A stretch of 64,000 bases of DNA from Serratia surfactantfaciens (GCF_001642805.2 NZ_CP016948.1:1426001-1490000), one strand, 5' to 3'. Shown: positions 29,649 through 39,602, counted from the first letter of the stretch. Numbers and translations: made by a program. The notes: a model not told the origin generated them from the letters alone.

Positions 29649-29955
29649 TCCCGCTCACCTGGCACTACCGCGCGCGTCCGGCGCATTTCATCGGCTCTCC
29701 TGTGGCCGGTGAGGCTGCGCGCTGCGGTACAGAATTTCTTCTATCACGGCGTACAGGACGCCGACGAGGAAATAACCATGACTCAGTCATCCCCATGCGC
29801 AGGCGTTTGCCTGTGCCGCAGTGCCTACGGGCCGGTCGCCGGCCGCCCGACAGTGACCCCAAACCGTTTTTCCCGCCGCCTGAACAGCAGTTTCCCCGCG
29901 GCCTCTCTGAATCACGTTGCACGGTTGACAGCAGAGGACCAAGAGGGGAACTGCC
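29649..29955 (+). other. puuA-puuP spacer with a short candidate ORF
   Basis: This 307-base gap is unusually long for an operon. An ORF of 62 codons (29778-29966) starts with ATG 7 bases after GAGGA and ends 11 bases inside puuP. Its residues (SSPCAGVCLCRSAYG...) do not resemble a known protein. It could be a leader peptide coupling translation to puuP or chance. puuP has its own GAGGGG site. The gap may also hold a puuP promoter. Confidence 0.4.
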
Positions 29956-31326
29956 ATGACGATTAAAGCCATCGACAGCGGCCCGGCGGGCAAACCGCAG
30001 CTGCGCAAATCCCTTAAGCTGTGGCAGGTGGTGATGATGGGCCTGGCCTATCTGACGCCGATGACGGTGTTCGACACCTTCGGCATCGTCTCCGGCCTCA
30101 CCGACGGCCATGTGCCGACCTCTTATCTGTTGGCGCTGGCCGGCGTGCTGTTCACCGCCATCAGCTACGGCAAACTGGTGCGCCAGTTTCCCACCGCCGG
30201 CTCCGCCTACACCTATGCGCAGAAAGCGATCAACCCGCACGTTGGTTTCCTGGTGGGGTGGTCATCGCTGCTGGATTATCTGTTCCTGCCGATGATCAAT
30301 ACGCTGTTGGCGAAGATTTACCTGACCGCGCTGTTCCCGGAAGTGCCGCCCTGGGTGTGGGTGGTGGGCTTCGTTATCCTGATTACCGCCATCAACCTGA
30401 AAAGCGTCAATCTGGTGGCCAACTTCAATACCCTGTTCGTGCTGGCGCAGGTGGCGATCATTCTGGTGTTCATCTATCTGGTGGTGCGCGGCCTGCACAA
30501 CGGCGAGGGGATGGGCACGGTGTGGAGCCTGCGGCCGTTCCTCAGCGAGAACGCCCACCTGCTGCCGATCATTACCGGCGCCACCATTCTGTGCTTCTCG
30601 TTCCTCGGCTTCGACGCGGTCACCACGCTGTGCGAAGAGACGCCCGACGCCGCCAAGGTGATCCCGCGCGCCATCTTCCTGACCGCGCTGTACGGCGGGG
30701 TGATCTTTATCAGCGTGTCGTTCTTCATTCAGCTGTTTTTCCCGTCCATTCAACGCTTCCACCAGCCCGACGCCGCGCTGCCGGAGATCGCGCTGTACGT
30801 CGGCGGCAAGCTGTTCCAGTCGATCTTCCTGTGCGTGACCTTTATCAACACGTTGGCTTCCGGCCTGGCGTCGCACGCCAGCGTGTCGCGCCTGCTGTAC
30901 GTGATGGGGCGCGATAACGTGTTCCCGGAGAAATTCTTCGGCTATATCCACCCCAAATGGCGCACGCCGGCGCTGAACGTGTTGATGGTCGGGCTGGTGG
31001 CGTTGTCGGCGCTGTCGTTCGATCTGGTTACCGCCACGGCGCTGATCAACTTTGGCGCACTGGTGGCCTTCACCTTCGTCAACCTGTCGGTGATCAGCCA
31101 CTTCTTCATCCGCGAAGGGCGCAACAAAAGCTGGAAAGATCGCTTCAACTTCCTGTTCCTGCCGCTGGTGGGGGCGCTGACGGTGGGGGTGCTGTGGCTG
31201 AACCTGGAGAAAAGCTCGCTGACCATGGGGCTTATCTGGGCGACGCTGGGCTTCGGCTATTTGGCCTGGCTGACGCGGCGTTTTCGCCAGCCGCCGCCGC
31301 AGCTCGAGCGGCAGCCGCAGCAATAA
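29956..31326 (+). CDS. puuP: Putrescine importer PuuP
   Basis: A 456-aa APC-superfamily permease with about 12 membrane spans, near-identical in pattern to E. coli Puu[61 protein letters not shown] and [18 protein letters not shown]. It takes up putrescine with H+ for the Puu pathway. GAGGGG lies before the start. It ends at a terminator. Confidence 0.94.
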   Translation: MTIKAIDSGPAGKPQLRKSLKLWQVVMMGLAYLTPMTVFDTFGIVSGLTDGHVPTSYLLALAGVLFTAISYGKLVRQFPTAGSAYTYAQKAINPHVGFLVGWSSLLDYLFLPMINTLLAKIYLTALFPEVPPWVWVVGFVILITAINLKSVNLVANFNTLFVLAQVAIILVFIYLVVRGLHNGEGMGTVWSLRPFLSENAHLLPIITGATILCFSFLGFDAVTTLCEETPDAAKVIPRAIFLTALYGGVIFISVSFFIQLFFPSIQRFHQPDAALPEIALYVGGKLFQSIFLCVTFINTLASGLASHASVSRLLYVMGRDNVFPEKFFGYIHPKWRTPALNVLMVGLVALSALSFDLVTATALINFGALVAFTFVNLSVISHFFIREGRNKSWKDRFNFLFLPLVGALTVGVLWLNLEKSSLTMGLIWATLGFGYLAWLTRRFRQPPPQLERQPQQ

Positions 31327-31332
31327 AATCAC

Positions 31333-31360
31333 AGGCGGGAATTTCCCGCCTTTCTTTTTG
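31333..31360 (+). terminator. puuP terminator
   Basis: AGGCGGG-aattt-CCCGCCT followed by TTCTTTTT, 7 bases after the puuP stop. Confidence 0.8.
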
Positions 31361-31417
31361 GCGCGAGCGGCAGTAGAGTGAAAAACTCGATAAAAAATAA
31401 CCCATTGGACCTGCCTT

Positions 31418-32311
31418 ATGCCCGCTTTGCCCTCGCGTACCCGCGCCACGCTGTTCGGTTTGTTGGCTATCGTGCTGTGGAGCAGCGTCGTTGGCCTGAT
31501 CCGCAGCGTCAGCGAAGGGCTGGGACCGATCGGCGGCGCGGCGATGATCTACAGCGTCAGCGCGGCGTTCTTGCTGGTGGCGCTCGGCGTACCGAAATGG
31601 CGCAGCTTTCCTCGGCCTTACCTGATCGTCGGCAGCCTGCTGTTCGTCAGCTACGAGATCTGTCTGTCGCTGTCGCTCGGCTATGCCAATACCCGCCTGC
31701 AGGCGATAGAAGTGGGCATGATCAACTACCTGTGGCCCTGTTTCACCGTGCTGATGGCGCTGGTGCTCAACGGGCAACGGGCAAAATGGTGGCTGCTGCC
31801 GGGGCTGCTGCTGTCGCTGTTCGGCATCGGTTGGATCATGAGCGGCGAGGGCGGCTGGTCGCCGGCGCAGATGCTGGCCAACGTGCGCAGCAACCCGCTC
31901 AGCTACGCGCTGGCGTTCAGCGGCGCGGTGATCTGGGCGCTGTATTGCAACCTGACCAAGAAGATCGCTCAGGGCAGCAACGGCGTGGTGCTGTTTATCG
32001 TGCTGACCGCGTTGGCGCTGTGGCTGAAGTACGCCTTCAGCACGGAGAGCGGCATGCAGTTCAACGTCGGGGTGACCGTAACGCTGCTGTGCGCCGGGGT
32101 AGCGATGGGCGCGGGGTACGCCGCCTGGAACGTCGGCATTTTGCACGGCAACATGACGCTGCTGGCCACCGTCTCCTATTTTACCCCGGTGCTGTCAGCG
32201 GTGTTCGCCGCGCTGGTGTTGCACACCTCGCTGACCGTCAATTTCTGGCAGGGCGTGGCGATGGTCATCCTCGGTTCACTGATCTGTTGGCGGGCAACTC
32301 GCGGAAATTAA
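31418..32311 (+). CDS. yddG: Aromatic amino-acid/methyl viologen exporter YddG (DMT family)
   Basis: A 297-aa, ten-span EamA/DMT-superfamily transporter. It follows E. coli YddG closely: LIRSVSEGLGPIGGAAMIYS, LLFVSYEICLSLSLGYA, AIEVGMINYLWPC and YAAWNVGILHGNMTLLA. YddG exports phenylalanine, tyrosine, tryptophan and related compounds. It has no partner genes here; the next gene starts 70 bases later on the same strand. Confidence 0.9.
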   Translation: MPALPSRTRATLFGLLAIVLWSSVVGLIRSVSEGLGPIGGAAMIYSVSAAFLLVALGVPKWRSFPRPYLIVGSLLFVSYEICLSLSLGYANTRLQAIEVGMINYLWPCFTVLMALVLNGQRAKWWLLPGLLLSLFGIGWIMSGEGGWSPAQMLANVRSNPLSYALAFSGAVIWALYCNLTKKIAQGSNGVVLFIVLTALALWLKYAFSTESGMQFNVGVTVTLLCAGVAMGAGYAAWNVGILHGNMTLLATVSYFTPVLSAVFAALVLHTSLTVNFWQGVAMVILGSLICWRATRGN

Positions 32312-32381
32312 CGGAAATTATCTGCCGTCGGCGCAATGTTGAACTAGAATTTAACTAGCCATGTTGCCTGAAGGAACGACG

Positions 32382-32657
32382 ATGATGAGAAGCGACATTC
32401 AATTTATTCAACAACCCGATATCGACGCGCATCACTATGAGCGCGGCGATACCGTGCGCCTGACCACGGCGAATCTGCGGCACGAGTATCAGCTCGATGT
32501 GTATATTTTGCGCCGCGACGACAAGCTGATTTACGGTTCGGTCGTCGCGGCGGCGCCCAAGACCGATATTCCGGTCGCCAGCTGGGAGGTCAAAAACGGC
32601 GAAGAGGTGGCGTTCCGCCAGGAAAACATCGCCAAGGCGGTGCCGGCGGTGAACTGA
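32382..32657 (+). CDS. Hypothetical protein, about 91 aa
   Basis: A small soluble protein (MMRSDIQFIQQPDIDAHHYERGDTVRL...) with GAAGGAA 5 bases before the first of two tandem ATGs. It seems to be one small beta-rich domain (LDVYILRRDDKLIYGSVV, VASWEVKNGEEVAFRQENI). No signal peptide or span. I do not recognise the family. A terminator follows, so it may share a transcript with yddG. Confidence 0.65.
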   Translation: MMRSDIQFIQQPDIDAHHYERGDTVRLTTANLRHEYQLDVYILRRDDKLIYGSVVAAAPKTDIPVASWEVKNGEEVAFRQENIAKAVPAVN

Positions 32658-32692
32658 CTTCGCTGTACGCGTTTTCCCCCGATTCTGATGAA

Positions 32693-32720
32693 TGCCGACG
32701 TTTATACGTCGGCTTTTTCT
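32693..32720 (+). terminator. Terminator after the 91-aa gene
   Basis: GCCGACG-tttata-CGTCGGC followed by TTTTTCTT. Confidence 0.88.
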
Positions 32721-33031
32721 TGTCCACGTCGCGATGACGAGCAGGGTGACGTCCTGATGACATTTGGCTCAAAAACTGCGCTAAAAATCGATGTGCATGA
32801 CAAAAATCACAGCGAATGTGAATTTGCATGAAACATAATTTGACAAATGTGAACGCAATCGATTACCTATTCGCGAAATGCGTAACTGGATCACAGATTC
32901 TTACAGTCAGTGGTTTCTATAATGCGCGCGTCATCCGAGTTTCTGTGTGAAGACAACGCCAGGTGTCGGCAGACTCATTGTCATCTTTTCTAAACGGGCA
33001 GGAAATGGCCCTTTAAGCATGTGGTAATAAA
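32721..33031 (+). promoter_or_regulatory. tsx upstream region with CRP-like half-sites
   Basis: A gene-free, AT-rich leader of 311 bases. TGTGA occurs at 32817-32821 and 32848-32852, about 31 bases (three helical turns) apart, each followed six bases later by a weak second half (ATGAA; TCGAT). A further TCACA-type half lies at about 32807-32812. In E. coli tsx has a CRP/CytR-controlled promoter and a DeoR-controlled one, so this layout is plausible, but the second halves are poor. I see no ORF. Confidence 0.5.
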
Positions 33032-33913
33032 ATGAAAAAAATAGCTCTCGCAGCAGGTGTACTGCTCGCAGCGTCTTACAGTGCATCATCAATGGCTGAT
33101 AGCAAAGACAGTCAATATGTCTCCGACTGGTGGCACCAGAGCGTTAACGTGGTGGGCAGCTACCACACCCGCTTCGGACCGCAGCTGAACAACGACGTGT
33201 ATCTCGAATATGAAGCCTTCGCCAAGAAAGACTGGTTCGATTTCTACGGTTACGTTGACGTGCCGAAATTCTTCGGCGTGGGCAACACGCCGGATCGCGG
33301 CATCTGGAACAAAGGTTCGCCGCTGTTTATGGAGATCGAACCGCGCTTCTCCATCGACAAGCTGACCGGCACCGATCTGAGCTTCGGTCCGTTCAAAGAG
33401 TGGTACTTCGCCAACAACTACATCTATGACCTGGGCCATAACGCCGACGGCCGTCAGAACACCTGGTACATGGGTCTGGGCACCGATATCGACACCGGCC
33501 TGCCGATGAGCCTGTCGATGAACATCTATGCCAAATACCAGTGGGAAAACTACCAGGCTGCCAATGAGAACAGCTGGGACGGTTACCGCTTCAAGGTGAA
33601 GTACTTCGTGCCGCTGACCCAGGTGTGGGGCGGCAACCTGAGCTACATCGGCTTCACCAACTTCGACTTCGGCTCCGATCTGGGCAAGGACAGCCACTGG
33701 GTTGACGGTACCGGCAAACAGGTGCGCACCGGCAACTCGATCGCTTCCAGCCACATTTTGGCGCTGAACTACGATCACTGGCACTATTCTTTCGTGGCGC
33801 GTTATTTCCATAACGGCGGCCAGTGGCAGGATGGCGCGGATATCGGTACGCCGCAGGGCCCGATCAAGTCTACCGGTTGGGGTTATTACCTCGTGGTTGG
33901 CTATAACTTCTGA
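33032..33913 (+). CDS. tsx: Nucleoside-specific outer-membrane channel Tsx
   Basis: A 293-aa outer-membrane protein with a signal peptide ([22 protein letters not shown]). The mature part is an aromatic-rich 12-strand barrel opening [27 protein letters not shown] and ending [11 protein letters not shown], with the terminal phenylalanine needed for barrel insertion. It admits nucleosides and albicidin-like antibiotics and acts as a phage receptor in E. coli. Single gene with its own terminator. Confidence 0.96.
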   Translation: MKKIALAAGVLLAASYSASSMADSKDSQYVSDWWHQSVNVVGSYHTRFGPQLNNDVYLEYEAFAKKDWFDFYGYVDVPKFFGVGNTPDRGIWNKGSPLFMEIEPRFSIDKLTGTDLSFGPFKEWYFANNYIYDLGHNADGRQNTWYMGLGTDIDTGLPMSLSMNIYAKYQWENYQAANENSWDGYRFKVKYFVPLTQVWGGNLSYIGFTNFDFGSDLGKDSHWVDGTGKQVRTGNSIASSHILALNYDHWHYSFVARYFHNGGQWQDGADIGTPQGPIKSTGWGYYLVVGYNF

Positions 33914-33935
33914 TTTTCCGTGTTATCAGAAACAG

Positions 33936-33962
33936 AAAACCCCGCCTGGCGGGGTTTTTTTT
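33936..33962. terminator. Terminator between tsx and the convergent 57-aa gene
   Basis: CCCCGCC-t-GGCGGGG with A-run before and eight T after; functional for tsx and possibly for the opposite strand. Confidence 0.9.
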
Positions 33963-33967
33963 CGTCA

Positions 33968-34141
33968 TCACTGGGCTTGTTCAACCGGGAGATGCTTCAC
34001 CGGCATAAACAGCCTGCCTTTGATCACGTGACATTCATTATTTATCCAACTAATGATTTGTTCACGGCTGACGCCTTCCGACTGCGCATAACGATGAAGA
34101 TCGCCGTTAAAGTGCCGAGTGATGTATTCCATGAGGGTCAT
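33968..34141 (-). CDS. Small helix-turn-helix-like protein, 57 aa
   Basis: MTLMEYITRHFNGDLHRYAQSEGVSREQIISWINNECHVIKG... reads like a Cro-type helix-turn-helix ('yAqsegVsreqIisWin') with a short C-terminal tail. Such small proteins occur singly in Enterobacterales with no known role. A longer frame to 34189 lacks a good start. No partner gene is adjacent. Confidence 0.6.
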   Translation of the reverse strand: MTLMEYITRHFNGDLHRYAQSEGVSREQIISWINNECHVIKGRLFMPVKHLPVEQAQ

Positions 34142-34589
34142 TTGCACGTCTCTTGCTCCTGAACGCCCACCCGTTGCCAGCCTGGCCACCGCGGGAGGTT
34201 GAGGTTTCTCAGACAGCGAATGTAAATTATCGGCAACTAAATCTCAACATAAAGCACCACATTGGTGCGGCGGAAAGGGTAAAAAGAGTCCCGCACGGAG
34301 AGGCGGGAAGTGTTCGCTATTATCATTATGGATGATAAGAATAAGATTTGAGGTGCGACGAAAAAGAGCACGCTAACTCTTTCTTGTTACTCTGCCAAAT
34401 TAACGAAAGGCTTATTTTTCTTCAAGAAAAATCCGAAGTTGGTTTCGGAATTTTCGAGGGATTTTGCGTCAGAGCAAGCTTTGGACGCGATCGCCGTAAA
34501 ACCGCACCGCCATCTCGGAGTTTTCCTTATACTTTGTCTGGAAAAGGCCAACTATAGTAAACAGAGTCACCCATGCAGGAATACATAAC
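34142..34589. other. Gene-poor AT-rich interval before the CigR-like gene
   Basis: A 448-base stretch with lower GC than its neighbours. It has an ORF of 69 codons (34348-34557) whose residues look random and which lacks a convincing ribosome-binding site, so I leave it out. The region should contain the promoters of the genes on both sides. I see no RNA gene, repeat or clear operator. Confidence 0.45.
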
Positions 34590-35096
34590 ATGAACAAAGG
34601 TCGTACGACGCTTACGGTGTTAGCGCTGATTGCATCGCTGGGATTGTCATCCGCACCGGCTTTGGCCGACAAAGGCGGTAACGGCAACGGTAACGGCCAT
34701 GGCAACAGTGGTAACAACGGTAACCATGGCAATAACGGTAATCACGGCAATAATGGCAATCACGGTAACAAAGGCAATAAAGACCAATACGATAACGGCG
34801 TCTATCGCAACGACAACAATCTGATCACCGTCACCCTCTCGCGCGATCGCGCCCGTTCGCTGGCGCACAACCATGGGCTGACCGGCTACCGTTCGTTGCC
34901 GCCGGGCATCGCCAAGAATCTGGCGCGCGGCAAGCCGCTGCCGCCGGGCATCGCCAAAAAAGTGGTGCCGTACTCGATGCTGCGTGAACTGCCGCAGTAC
35001 CCGGGTTATGAGTGGCGTATCGCCGGCGATGATCTGGTGCTGGTTGCGCTCAGCACCGCGATTGTGGCTTCCGTGATCAATGGCGTGTTCAACTAA
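34590..35096 (+). CDS. CigR-family anti-virulence regulator-like protein
   Basis: A 168-aa exported protein. A signal peptide (to about residue 26, SAPALA) is followed by a low-complexity Asn/Gly/His segment (about 28-64). The C-terminal part has the family element YRSLPPGIAKNLARGKPLPPGIAKK and ends in a hydrophobic segment (LVLVALSTAIVASVINGVF). Salmonella CigR (SPI-3) is a membrane-associated T3SS effector reported to restrain virulence through MgtC. Serratia has no SPI, so the role is open. Single gene with its own terminator. Confidence 0.75.
   Translation: MNKGRTTLTVLALIASLGLSSAPALADKGGNGNGNGHGNSGNNGNHGNNGNHGNNGNHGNKGNKDQYDNGVYRNDNNLITVTLSRDRARSLAHNHGLTGYRSLPPGIAKNLARGKPLPPGIAKKVVPYSMLRELPQYPGYEWRIAGDDLVLVALSTAIVASVINGVFN
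34669..34783 (+). repeat. In-gene GN-rich codon repeat (GNNGNH units)
   Basis: Inside the CigR-like gene, an 18-base unit encoding GNNGNH recurs about three times in tandem, preceded by degenerate GN copies. Synonymous differences between copies (GGT/GGC, AAC/AAT) show it is not freshly duplicated. Confidence 0.75.
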
Positions 35097-35114
35097 CGCC
35101 TGTGGAGCATGATC

Positions 35115-35144
35115 AGGCCTCGCTGCGGCGGGGCCTTTTTATTT
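35115..35144 (+). terminator. Terminator of the CigR-like gene
   Basis: AGGCCTCGC-tgcg-GCGGGGCCT stem followed by TTTTTATTT. Confidence 0.85.
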
Positions 35145-35217
35145 GCCAGCGTCGGGCTGACGTGGTGAACTTTGTGCCTGACGTTTTCACTGCATGACAT
35201 GATGATAAGGAGATGCC

Positions 35218-35748
35218 ATGTTCAGGGCGTTGTTGATAGCTTGTTGTTTGACCAGTTTTCCGGCGTTGGCGGACGGCACCGCCGCTCTCGGCGAGCTGGT
35301 GAACCAACGATTGTCGCTGATGAAAGACGTCGCCGGTTACAAGGCGCAGCAGCATTTGCCGATCGAAGACCTGGCGCAAGAGGCGAAGGTGTTGGCCAGC
35401 GCGCAGGAGGAGGCGGGGCGTTTGGGGCTGGACCCGGCGTCGGTGCGGCCTTTTATCGCCGCGCAGATGGATGCCGCCAAGGCGATTCAGTACCGCTATC
35501 GTGCCGACTGGCTGGCGAGTCCGGAAACCGGTTGGCAACCGCGCCCGTTGGCTCAGGTGCGCGCGCAGATCGCGCAGCTGAGCAGCCAGATACTGCAGCG
35601 TCTGGCGGAGCGGCTGCGCGCCGGCCCACTCGACGAGGCGGATCGGGCGGCGTTTATGGCGTCCGTGGATCAGATGAATCTCAGTGCCGCCGACAAACGG
35701 CGGCTGGCGGATGCGCTGTTGGCGGTCAAAGCCGCGCGCGCACGTTGA
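35218..35748 (+). CDS. aroQ: Secreted chorismate mutase (AroQ-gamma type)
   Basis: A 176-aa all-helical protein with a signal peptide (MFRALLIACCLTSFPALA-DG). The helix pattern LVNQRLSLMKDVAGYKAQQHLPIEDLAQEAKVL and the later QMDAAKAIQYRYRADWL match the periplasmic gamma-class AroQ enzymes, with the active-site R, K and Q pattern (R..L..DVA.YK). It turns chorismate to prephenate outside the cytoplasm. The reason for a secreted form is unknown in most bacteria. It ends next to a convergent peptidase gene. Confidence 0.9.
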   Translation: MFRALLIACCLTSFPALADGTAALGELVNQRLSLMKDVAGYKAQQHLPIEDLAQEAKVLASAQEEAGRLGLDPASVRPFIAAQMDAAKAIQYRYRADWLASPETGWQPRPLAQVRAQIAQLSSQILQRLAERLRAGPLDEADRAAFMASVDQMNLSAADKRRLADALLAVKAARAR

Positions 35749-35751
35749 GCG

Positions 35752-37287
35752 TCAGTCGCGGCCGACGGTGCTGCGACGGAAGGTCAGCATTCGGCTGCGG
35801 TTGGCGATGAGATCCACGTTGTAACCGCGGAAATAGAGGCAAAAGCGTTTCAACCACGGGCCGTCCTGGCACTCGACCAGCATGCGCCCCTGGCCCAACG
35901 GGCTGAGCGTGCCGGTCTGTGCCGCCGGGCCGACGCCGATATGCACCCGATCGCCGCAAATTTCAAAGGCGGTACGATAGTGCGGGTGATACCACAGCCC
36001 CTGCACATGCTTCAGGCAGTCGCCGTTGGCCGTCACCGGCAGGAAACGGCGTGCCACGTGGCCGACCTCGCCCTCGACCGCTTCGCCAGTCCACTTCAAT
36101 TTGATTGGCATATGGGCGGACAGCGACACCGCATAGCCGTCCTCGCCCTGATACAGCGGTTCGCCGCTGCCCAGATAGGCCAGGTTGCCGTCTTTGACCT
36201 CCAGCCAGTGCGGCTCGGCCAGCGTGGCGTAGAGGCCATCGGGGATCGCCGCGCTGCGCTGCGGCAAAGGTTCGCCCAGCAGCGTCGCCATCACCTGTAA
36301 GACCATACCGAAGCTGTCGCAGTCTTCGCGGTTGGCCACCAGCGCCACGCCGGCCTGGCGATCGGGCGCCAGCAGGAAATAGGTTTTGTAACCGGCGTGG
36401 GAGCCGCCGTGGCCCAGCAAGCGGCGGCGGCCCAGCGGCGTCTGCGCCAGCCCCAGGCCATAGGCGCTGAGCTGGCCCTGATTGAGGCGGCGCGGTGCGC
36501 TGAGTTGCGCCAGCACGCCCTGGCCGGGCCCTTCGTCGGCCAGCAGCGTCTGCAGCCAGCGGGTGAGGGCGTTGACGCTGCCGGTCAGGCTGCCGGAGGC
36601 GGAAAGGTGCAGGCCGGCACTGGCGTGCTGCCAGCCCTGCGGCGCCCGCCAGTAACCCGGCACCAGCCCTGGCACCACGTCGAACCAGCTTTCCGGCGCC
36701 CGCATTTGCACCTGCAGCGGTTGGGCGATGCGCTGTTGCACCAGCTGGTCGAAATCAAACCCCTTGCTGCGCAGCGCCGCTTCCAGCAGCCGATAGCCGG
36801 TATTGCTGTAGGCGATCTCGCTGCCGGCTTCATAGTTCAGCTTTTCCAGCCCCTCGACAAACTGCATCACCGGTTGCGCCTCGCTGACGGCGTGCAGCGA
36901 TATGCCGAGCAAGCCGAGCGTTTCACGCACGTCGGGCAGGCCGCCGGTCATGTCCAGCGCCTGGCCGACGGTGACGTCCGCCAACGCGGGCTGCAGAGCG
37001 GGCAACAGCTCACCCAGGCGCTGCTCCAGCCGAATGGCGCGATCGGTGGCGTTCAGCGCCAGCGCGGCGAAGATGTGCTTGGTTACTGAGGCATAACGCA
37101 CCACGCTGTCGGCGGTGAAGGGCGTATTTTGCGCCAGATCGGCCAGGCCGGCGCAGGCGGTGGCGCGGAGTTGTTCGGCGTCAAACAGGGTGATGGCGCC
37201 GCCGGGTTCACCACGCCGTTGCCAGCCGGCCAACAGTTGTTCGGCGACGGCGCCGGCAGCGCGCCAGTTTAACGGTGTTACAGACAT
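35752..37287 (-). CDS. dap: D-aminopeptidase (serine beta-lactamase family)
   Basis: A 511-aa, three-domain enzyme like Ochrobactrum DAP (520 aa). The penicillin-binding fold has the SxxK motif SVTK at residues 67-70, the YxN motif in AYSNTGYRLLE and the HxG motif in GHGGSHAGY. The extra C-terminal domains (about residues 330-510) are beta-rich barrels found in DAP. It removes D-residues from peptide N-termini; no signal peptide is seen. A longer frame to 37332 is not supported. Convergent with the chorismate mutase gene. Confidence 0.88.
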   Translation of the reverse strand: MSVTPLNWRAAGAVAEQLLAGWQRRGEPGGAITLFDAEQLRATACAGLADLAQNTPFTADSVVRYASVTKHIFAALALNATDRAIRLEQRLGELLPALQPALADVTVGQALDMTGGLPDVRETLGLLGISLHAVSEAQPVMQFVEGLEKLNYEAGSEIAYSNTGYRLLEAALRSKGFDFDQLVQQRIAQPLQVQMRAPESWFDVVPGLVPGYWRAPQGWQHASAGLHLSASGSLTGSVNALTRWLQTLLADEGPGQGVLAQLSAPRRLNQGQLSAYGLGLAQTPLGRRRLLGHGGSHAGYKTYFLLAPDRQAGVALVANREDCDSFGMVLQVMATLLGEPLPQRSAAIPDGLYATLAEPHWLEVKDGNLAYLGSGEPLYQGEDGYAVSLSAHMPIKLKWTGEAVEGEVGHVARRFLPVTANGDCLKHVQGLWYHPHYRTAFEICGDRVHIGVGPAAQTGTLSPLGQGRMLVECQDGPWLKRFCLYFRGYNVDLIANRSRMLTFRRSTVGRD

Positions 37288-37496
37288 AGGGCCTCCAGAG
37301 TGATGGTTCGAAACGGGCCAGCTCGGCCACACGCCGCCCGATGCTGGTAAAGAGCGCGGGCTTTTCGGCTGATTGTGGCGCAGTGCGTTTTTCGTCGGCC
37401 GCTGTTTTGTGCGCTGTTTAGACCAGTTAGCGAGGAATCACGCGAAACTTTGATATAGAGCGCAGATTGCTGGCGGCGTTGCGGTTAAGGCGGGAG

Positions 37497-37522
37497 AAAA
37501 ACAGGCGCCCTGCGGCGCCTGT
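37497..37522 (-). terminator. Terminator after hutG
   Basis: CAGGCGCC-ctgc-GGCGCCTG with an A-run on its left; on the minus strand this is a hairpin plus T-run just past the hutG stop. Confidence 0.85.
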
Positions 37523-37532
37523 AAAAGGGGGA

Positions 37533-38336
37533 TTAATTCAGTCTGGCGGCGCCGTCCAACAGGCTTTCAATCATCTGCTTGAGCAGACGCTGCAGCGAGG
37601 CGGCGCGCTGCGGTTCATACGCGTAAGGATACTGTTCGGACATGTAGTTCACCTGCGCCAGTTCAAGCTGGATCGCATGCTGTTGCTGCTGCGGCTGACC
37701 GTAGGCACGGGTGATGTAACCGCCCTTGAAACGGCCGTTCAGTACGTGGGTGTACTGTTGTTGTTGCTCACAGCAGGCAACCAGTCGATCGCTCAGCGCC
37801 TGAGCGCAGCTTTCGCCGCCGTTGGTACCGAGGTTGAGATCCGGCAGCTGGCCGTCGAACAGCCGCGGGATTACCGAGGCGATGGAGTGCGCGTCGAACA
37901 GCAGCGCGTAGCCGTGCCGCGCTTTGAGGCGCGCCAGCTCGTTTTGCAGCTGCTGATGGTAAGGCTGCCAAATCTGCTGCAGATAGCCGGCGCGTTCTTC
38001 GTCCGTCGGCGCTTGGCCCGGCAGGAAGCTTGGGCGGCCGTCGAACAGCACGTCGGGATACAGGCCGGTGGTGGCGGTGGTGTACAGCGGCTTGTCGTCC
38101 GCCGGACGGTTCAGGTCGATGACGAAGCGCGAATAGTTGCCGACCAGCACGCTGGCGCCCATTGCCCGGGCGAAATCGTACAGCTGCGGAATGTGCCAGT
38201 CGGTATCGGGCAGCGGACGGGCGTCGTCGGTCAGCCCGGCCTCGACCGCCGGCGTGAGTTGCGTACCGGCGTGCGGGATGCTGATCAGCAGCGGCAGGCT
38301 GCCGGTCTGGAAGCTAAAAGGATCGCGAATGGTCAT
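37533..38336 (-). CDS. hutG: N-formylglutamate deformylase HutG
   Basis: A 267-aa enzyme of the N-formylglutamate amidohydrolase family, releasing formate and glutamate. Family elements include [38 protein letters not shown] and [10 protein letters not shown] (metal-site histidine). Its ATG overlaps the hutI TGA (ATGA), so the genes are translationally coupled. It catalyses the last step of the five-step histidine route made possible by HutF. Confidence 0.93.
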   Translation of the reverse strand: MTIRDPFSFQTGSLPLLISIPHAGTQLTPAVEAGLTDDARPLPDTDWHIPQLYDFARAMGASVLVGNYSRFVIDLNRPADDKPLYTTATTGLYPDVLFDGRPSFLPGQAPTDEERAGYLQQIWQPYHQQLQNELARLKARHGYALLFDAHSIASVIPRLFDGQLPDLNLGTNGGESCAQALSDRLVACCEQQQQYTHVLNGRFKGGYITRAYGQPQQQQHAIQLELAQVNYMSEQYPYAYEPQRAASLQRLLKQMIESLLDGAARLN

Positions 38337-39556
38337 TGACGTACTTCTCCTCGGAAAATCACCGTACAGGGCAGCTGGCCGCCCAACCAATAAGCCAGTT
38401 CCGCCGGCCGCGACAGCGGCCAGTGAACGAAGTCGGCTACCTTGCCGGTTTCCAGCGTGCCATGGCTGTGTTGCAGCCCCAGCGCTTTGGCGGCGTGGGT
38501 AGTGACGCCAGCCAGCGCTTCTTCCGGCGTCAGACGGAACAGCGTGCAGGCCATGTTGATCATCAGGCGCAGCGACAGCGCCGGCGAGGTGCCGGGGTTG
38601 GCGTCGCTGGCGATCGCCATCGCCACGCGGTGCTGGCGAAACAGCTCCACCGGCGGGCACTGGGTTTCGCGCAGCAGGTAATAGGCGCCGGGCAGCAGCA
38701 CCGCCACGGTGCCGGCGTCGCCCATGGCGCGGGCGTCTTGTTCGGTGGCGTATTCGAGGTGGTCGGCGGAGAGCGCGTGATGGCGCGCCGCCAGCGTGCT
38801 GCCGCCGAGCGCGGAAAGCTGCTCGGCGTGCAGTTTGACCGGCAGACCGGCGGCTTCGGCGGCGGCGAAGACGCGCTCCACCTGCGCCGGGGAGAACGCC
38901 AGATGTTCGCAGAAGGCGTCAACCGCATCCGCCAGGCCGGCGGCCGCGGCCTGAGGAATGATGGTGTCGCAGACCAGATCGATATAGTCGTCGGCGCGGT
39001 TGGCGTACTCCGGCGGCAGCGCATGGGCCGCCAGACAGGTGGTTTTCACCTCGACCGGCAGCAGCTCGCCCAACTTGCGCGCCACCCGCAGCATTTTCAG
39101 TTCGCTTTCCGGGCTGAGGCCGTAGCCGGATTTGATTTCCACGCAGGTGACGCCTTCCGCCAGCAGCGGCCGCAGGCGGAACAGCGCCTGCTCCAGCAGC
39201 AGCGCTTCGTCGGCTTCGCGGGTGGCTTTGACGGTGGAGATGATGCCGCCGCCCTGCGCGGCGATGTCGGCGTAGCTTACGCCGTTCAACCGTTGTTCGA
39301 ACTCGCCGCTGCGGTTGCCGCCGAACACCAGGTGCGTGTGGCAGTCGACAAAGCCGGGGGTGATGATGCCGCCGTCGAATTTCACCGTTTCGTCCGCGAT
39401 CAGGCCTGGTGGCAGCGCCGCATGTTCGCCAATCCAGACGATCTTGCCGTCGCGCACGGCGATCGCGCCGTCGGTCAGGGTGTGATATTTGCCGTCGCGC
39501 ATGGTGACGATATCGGCGCCGTGCCACAGGCTGTCGCAGTGAATCTCAGACGTCAT
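38333..39556 (-). CDS. hutI: Imidazolonepropionase HutI
   Basis: A 407-aa amidohydrolase opening the imidazolone ring to N-formimino-glutamate. Zinc-site motif [11 protein letters not shown] and the late [33 protein letters not shown] stretch are conserved. The start [14 protein letters not shown] follows the unit length; an upstream frame to 39640 would cross the HutC box. It is first in the hutIG pair, downstream of hutC, with a HutC box 37 bases before it. Confidence 0.95.
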   Translation of the reverse strand: MTSEIHCDSLWHGADIVTMRDGKYHTLTDGAIAVRDGKIVWIGEHAALPPGLIADETVKFDGGIITPGFVDCHTHLVFGGNRSGEFEQRLNGVSYADIAAQGGGIISTVKATREADEALLLEQALFRLRPLLAEGVTCVEIKSGYGLSPESELKMLRVARKLGELLPVEVKTTCLAAHALPPEYANRADDYIDLVCDTIIPQAAAAGLADAVDAFCEHLAFSPAQVERVFAAAEAAGLPVKLHAEQLSALGGSTLAARHHALSADHLEYATEQDARAMGDAGTVAVLLPGAYYLLRETQCPPVELFRQHRVAMAIASDANPGTSPALSLRLMINMACTLFRLTPEEALAGVTTHAAKALGLQHSHGTLETGKVADFVHWPLSRPAELAYWLGGQLPCTVIFRGEVRQ

Positions 39557-39592
39557 TGCTTTCCTCCGCCGGAGCCGCAGCTCCCACATGGT

Positions 39593-39602
39593 TGTATATA
39601 CA
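39593..39602. promoter_or_regulatory. HutC operator upstream of hutIG
   Basis: TTGTATATACAA (39592-39603), containing the palindrome TGTATATACA known for HutC, lies between hutC's stop and the hutI start. Confidence 0.8.

Noticed and set aside
34348..34557. ORF of 69 codons before the CigR-like gene
   Set aside because: No convincing ribosome-binding site, random-looking composition, and it would occupy the promoter region of the next gene.
34669..34783. GNNGNH repeats considered as a CRISPR-like or minisatellite array
   Set aside because: The repeats are in frame inside a coding region with synonymous changes, so they are a protein-level repeat.
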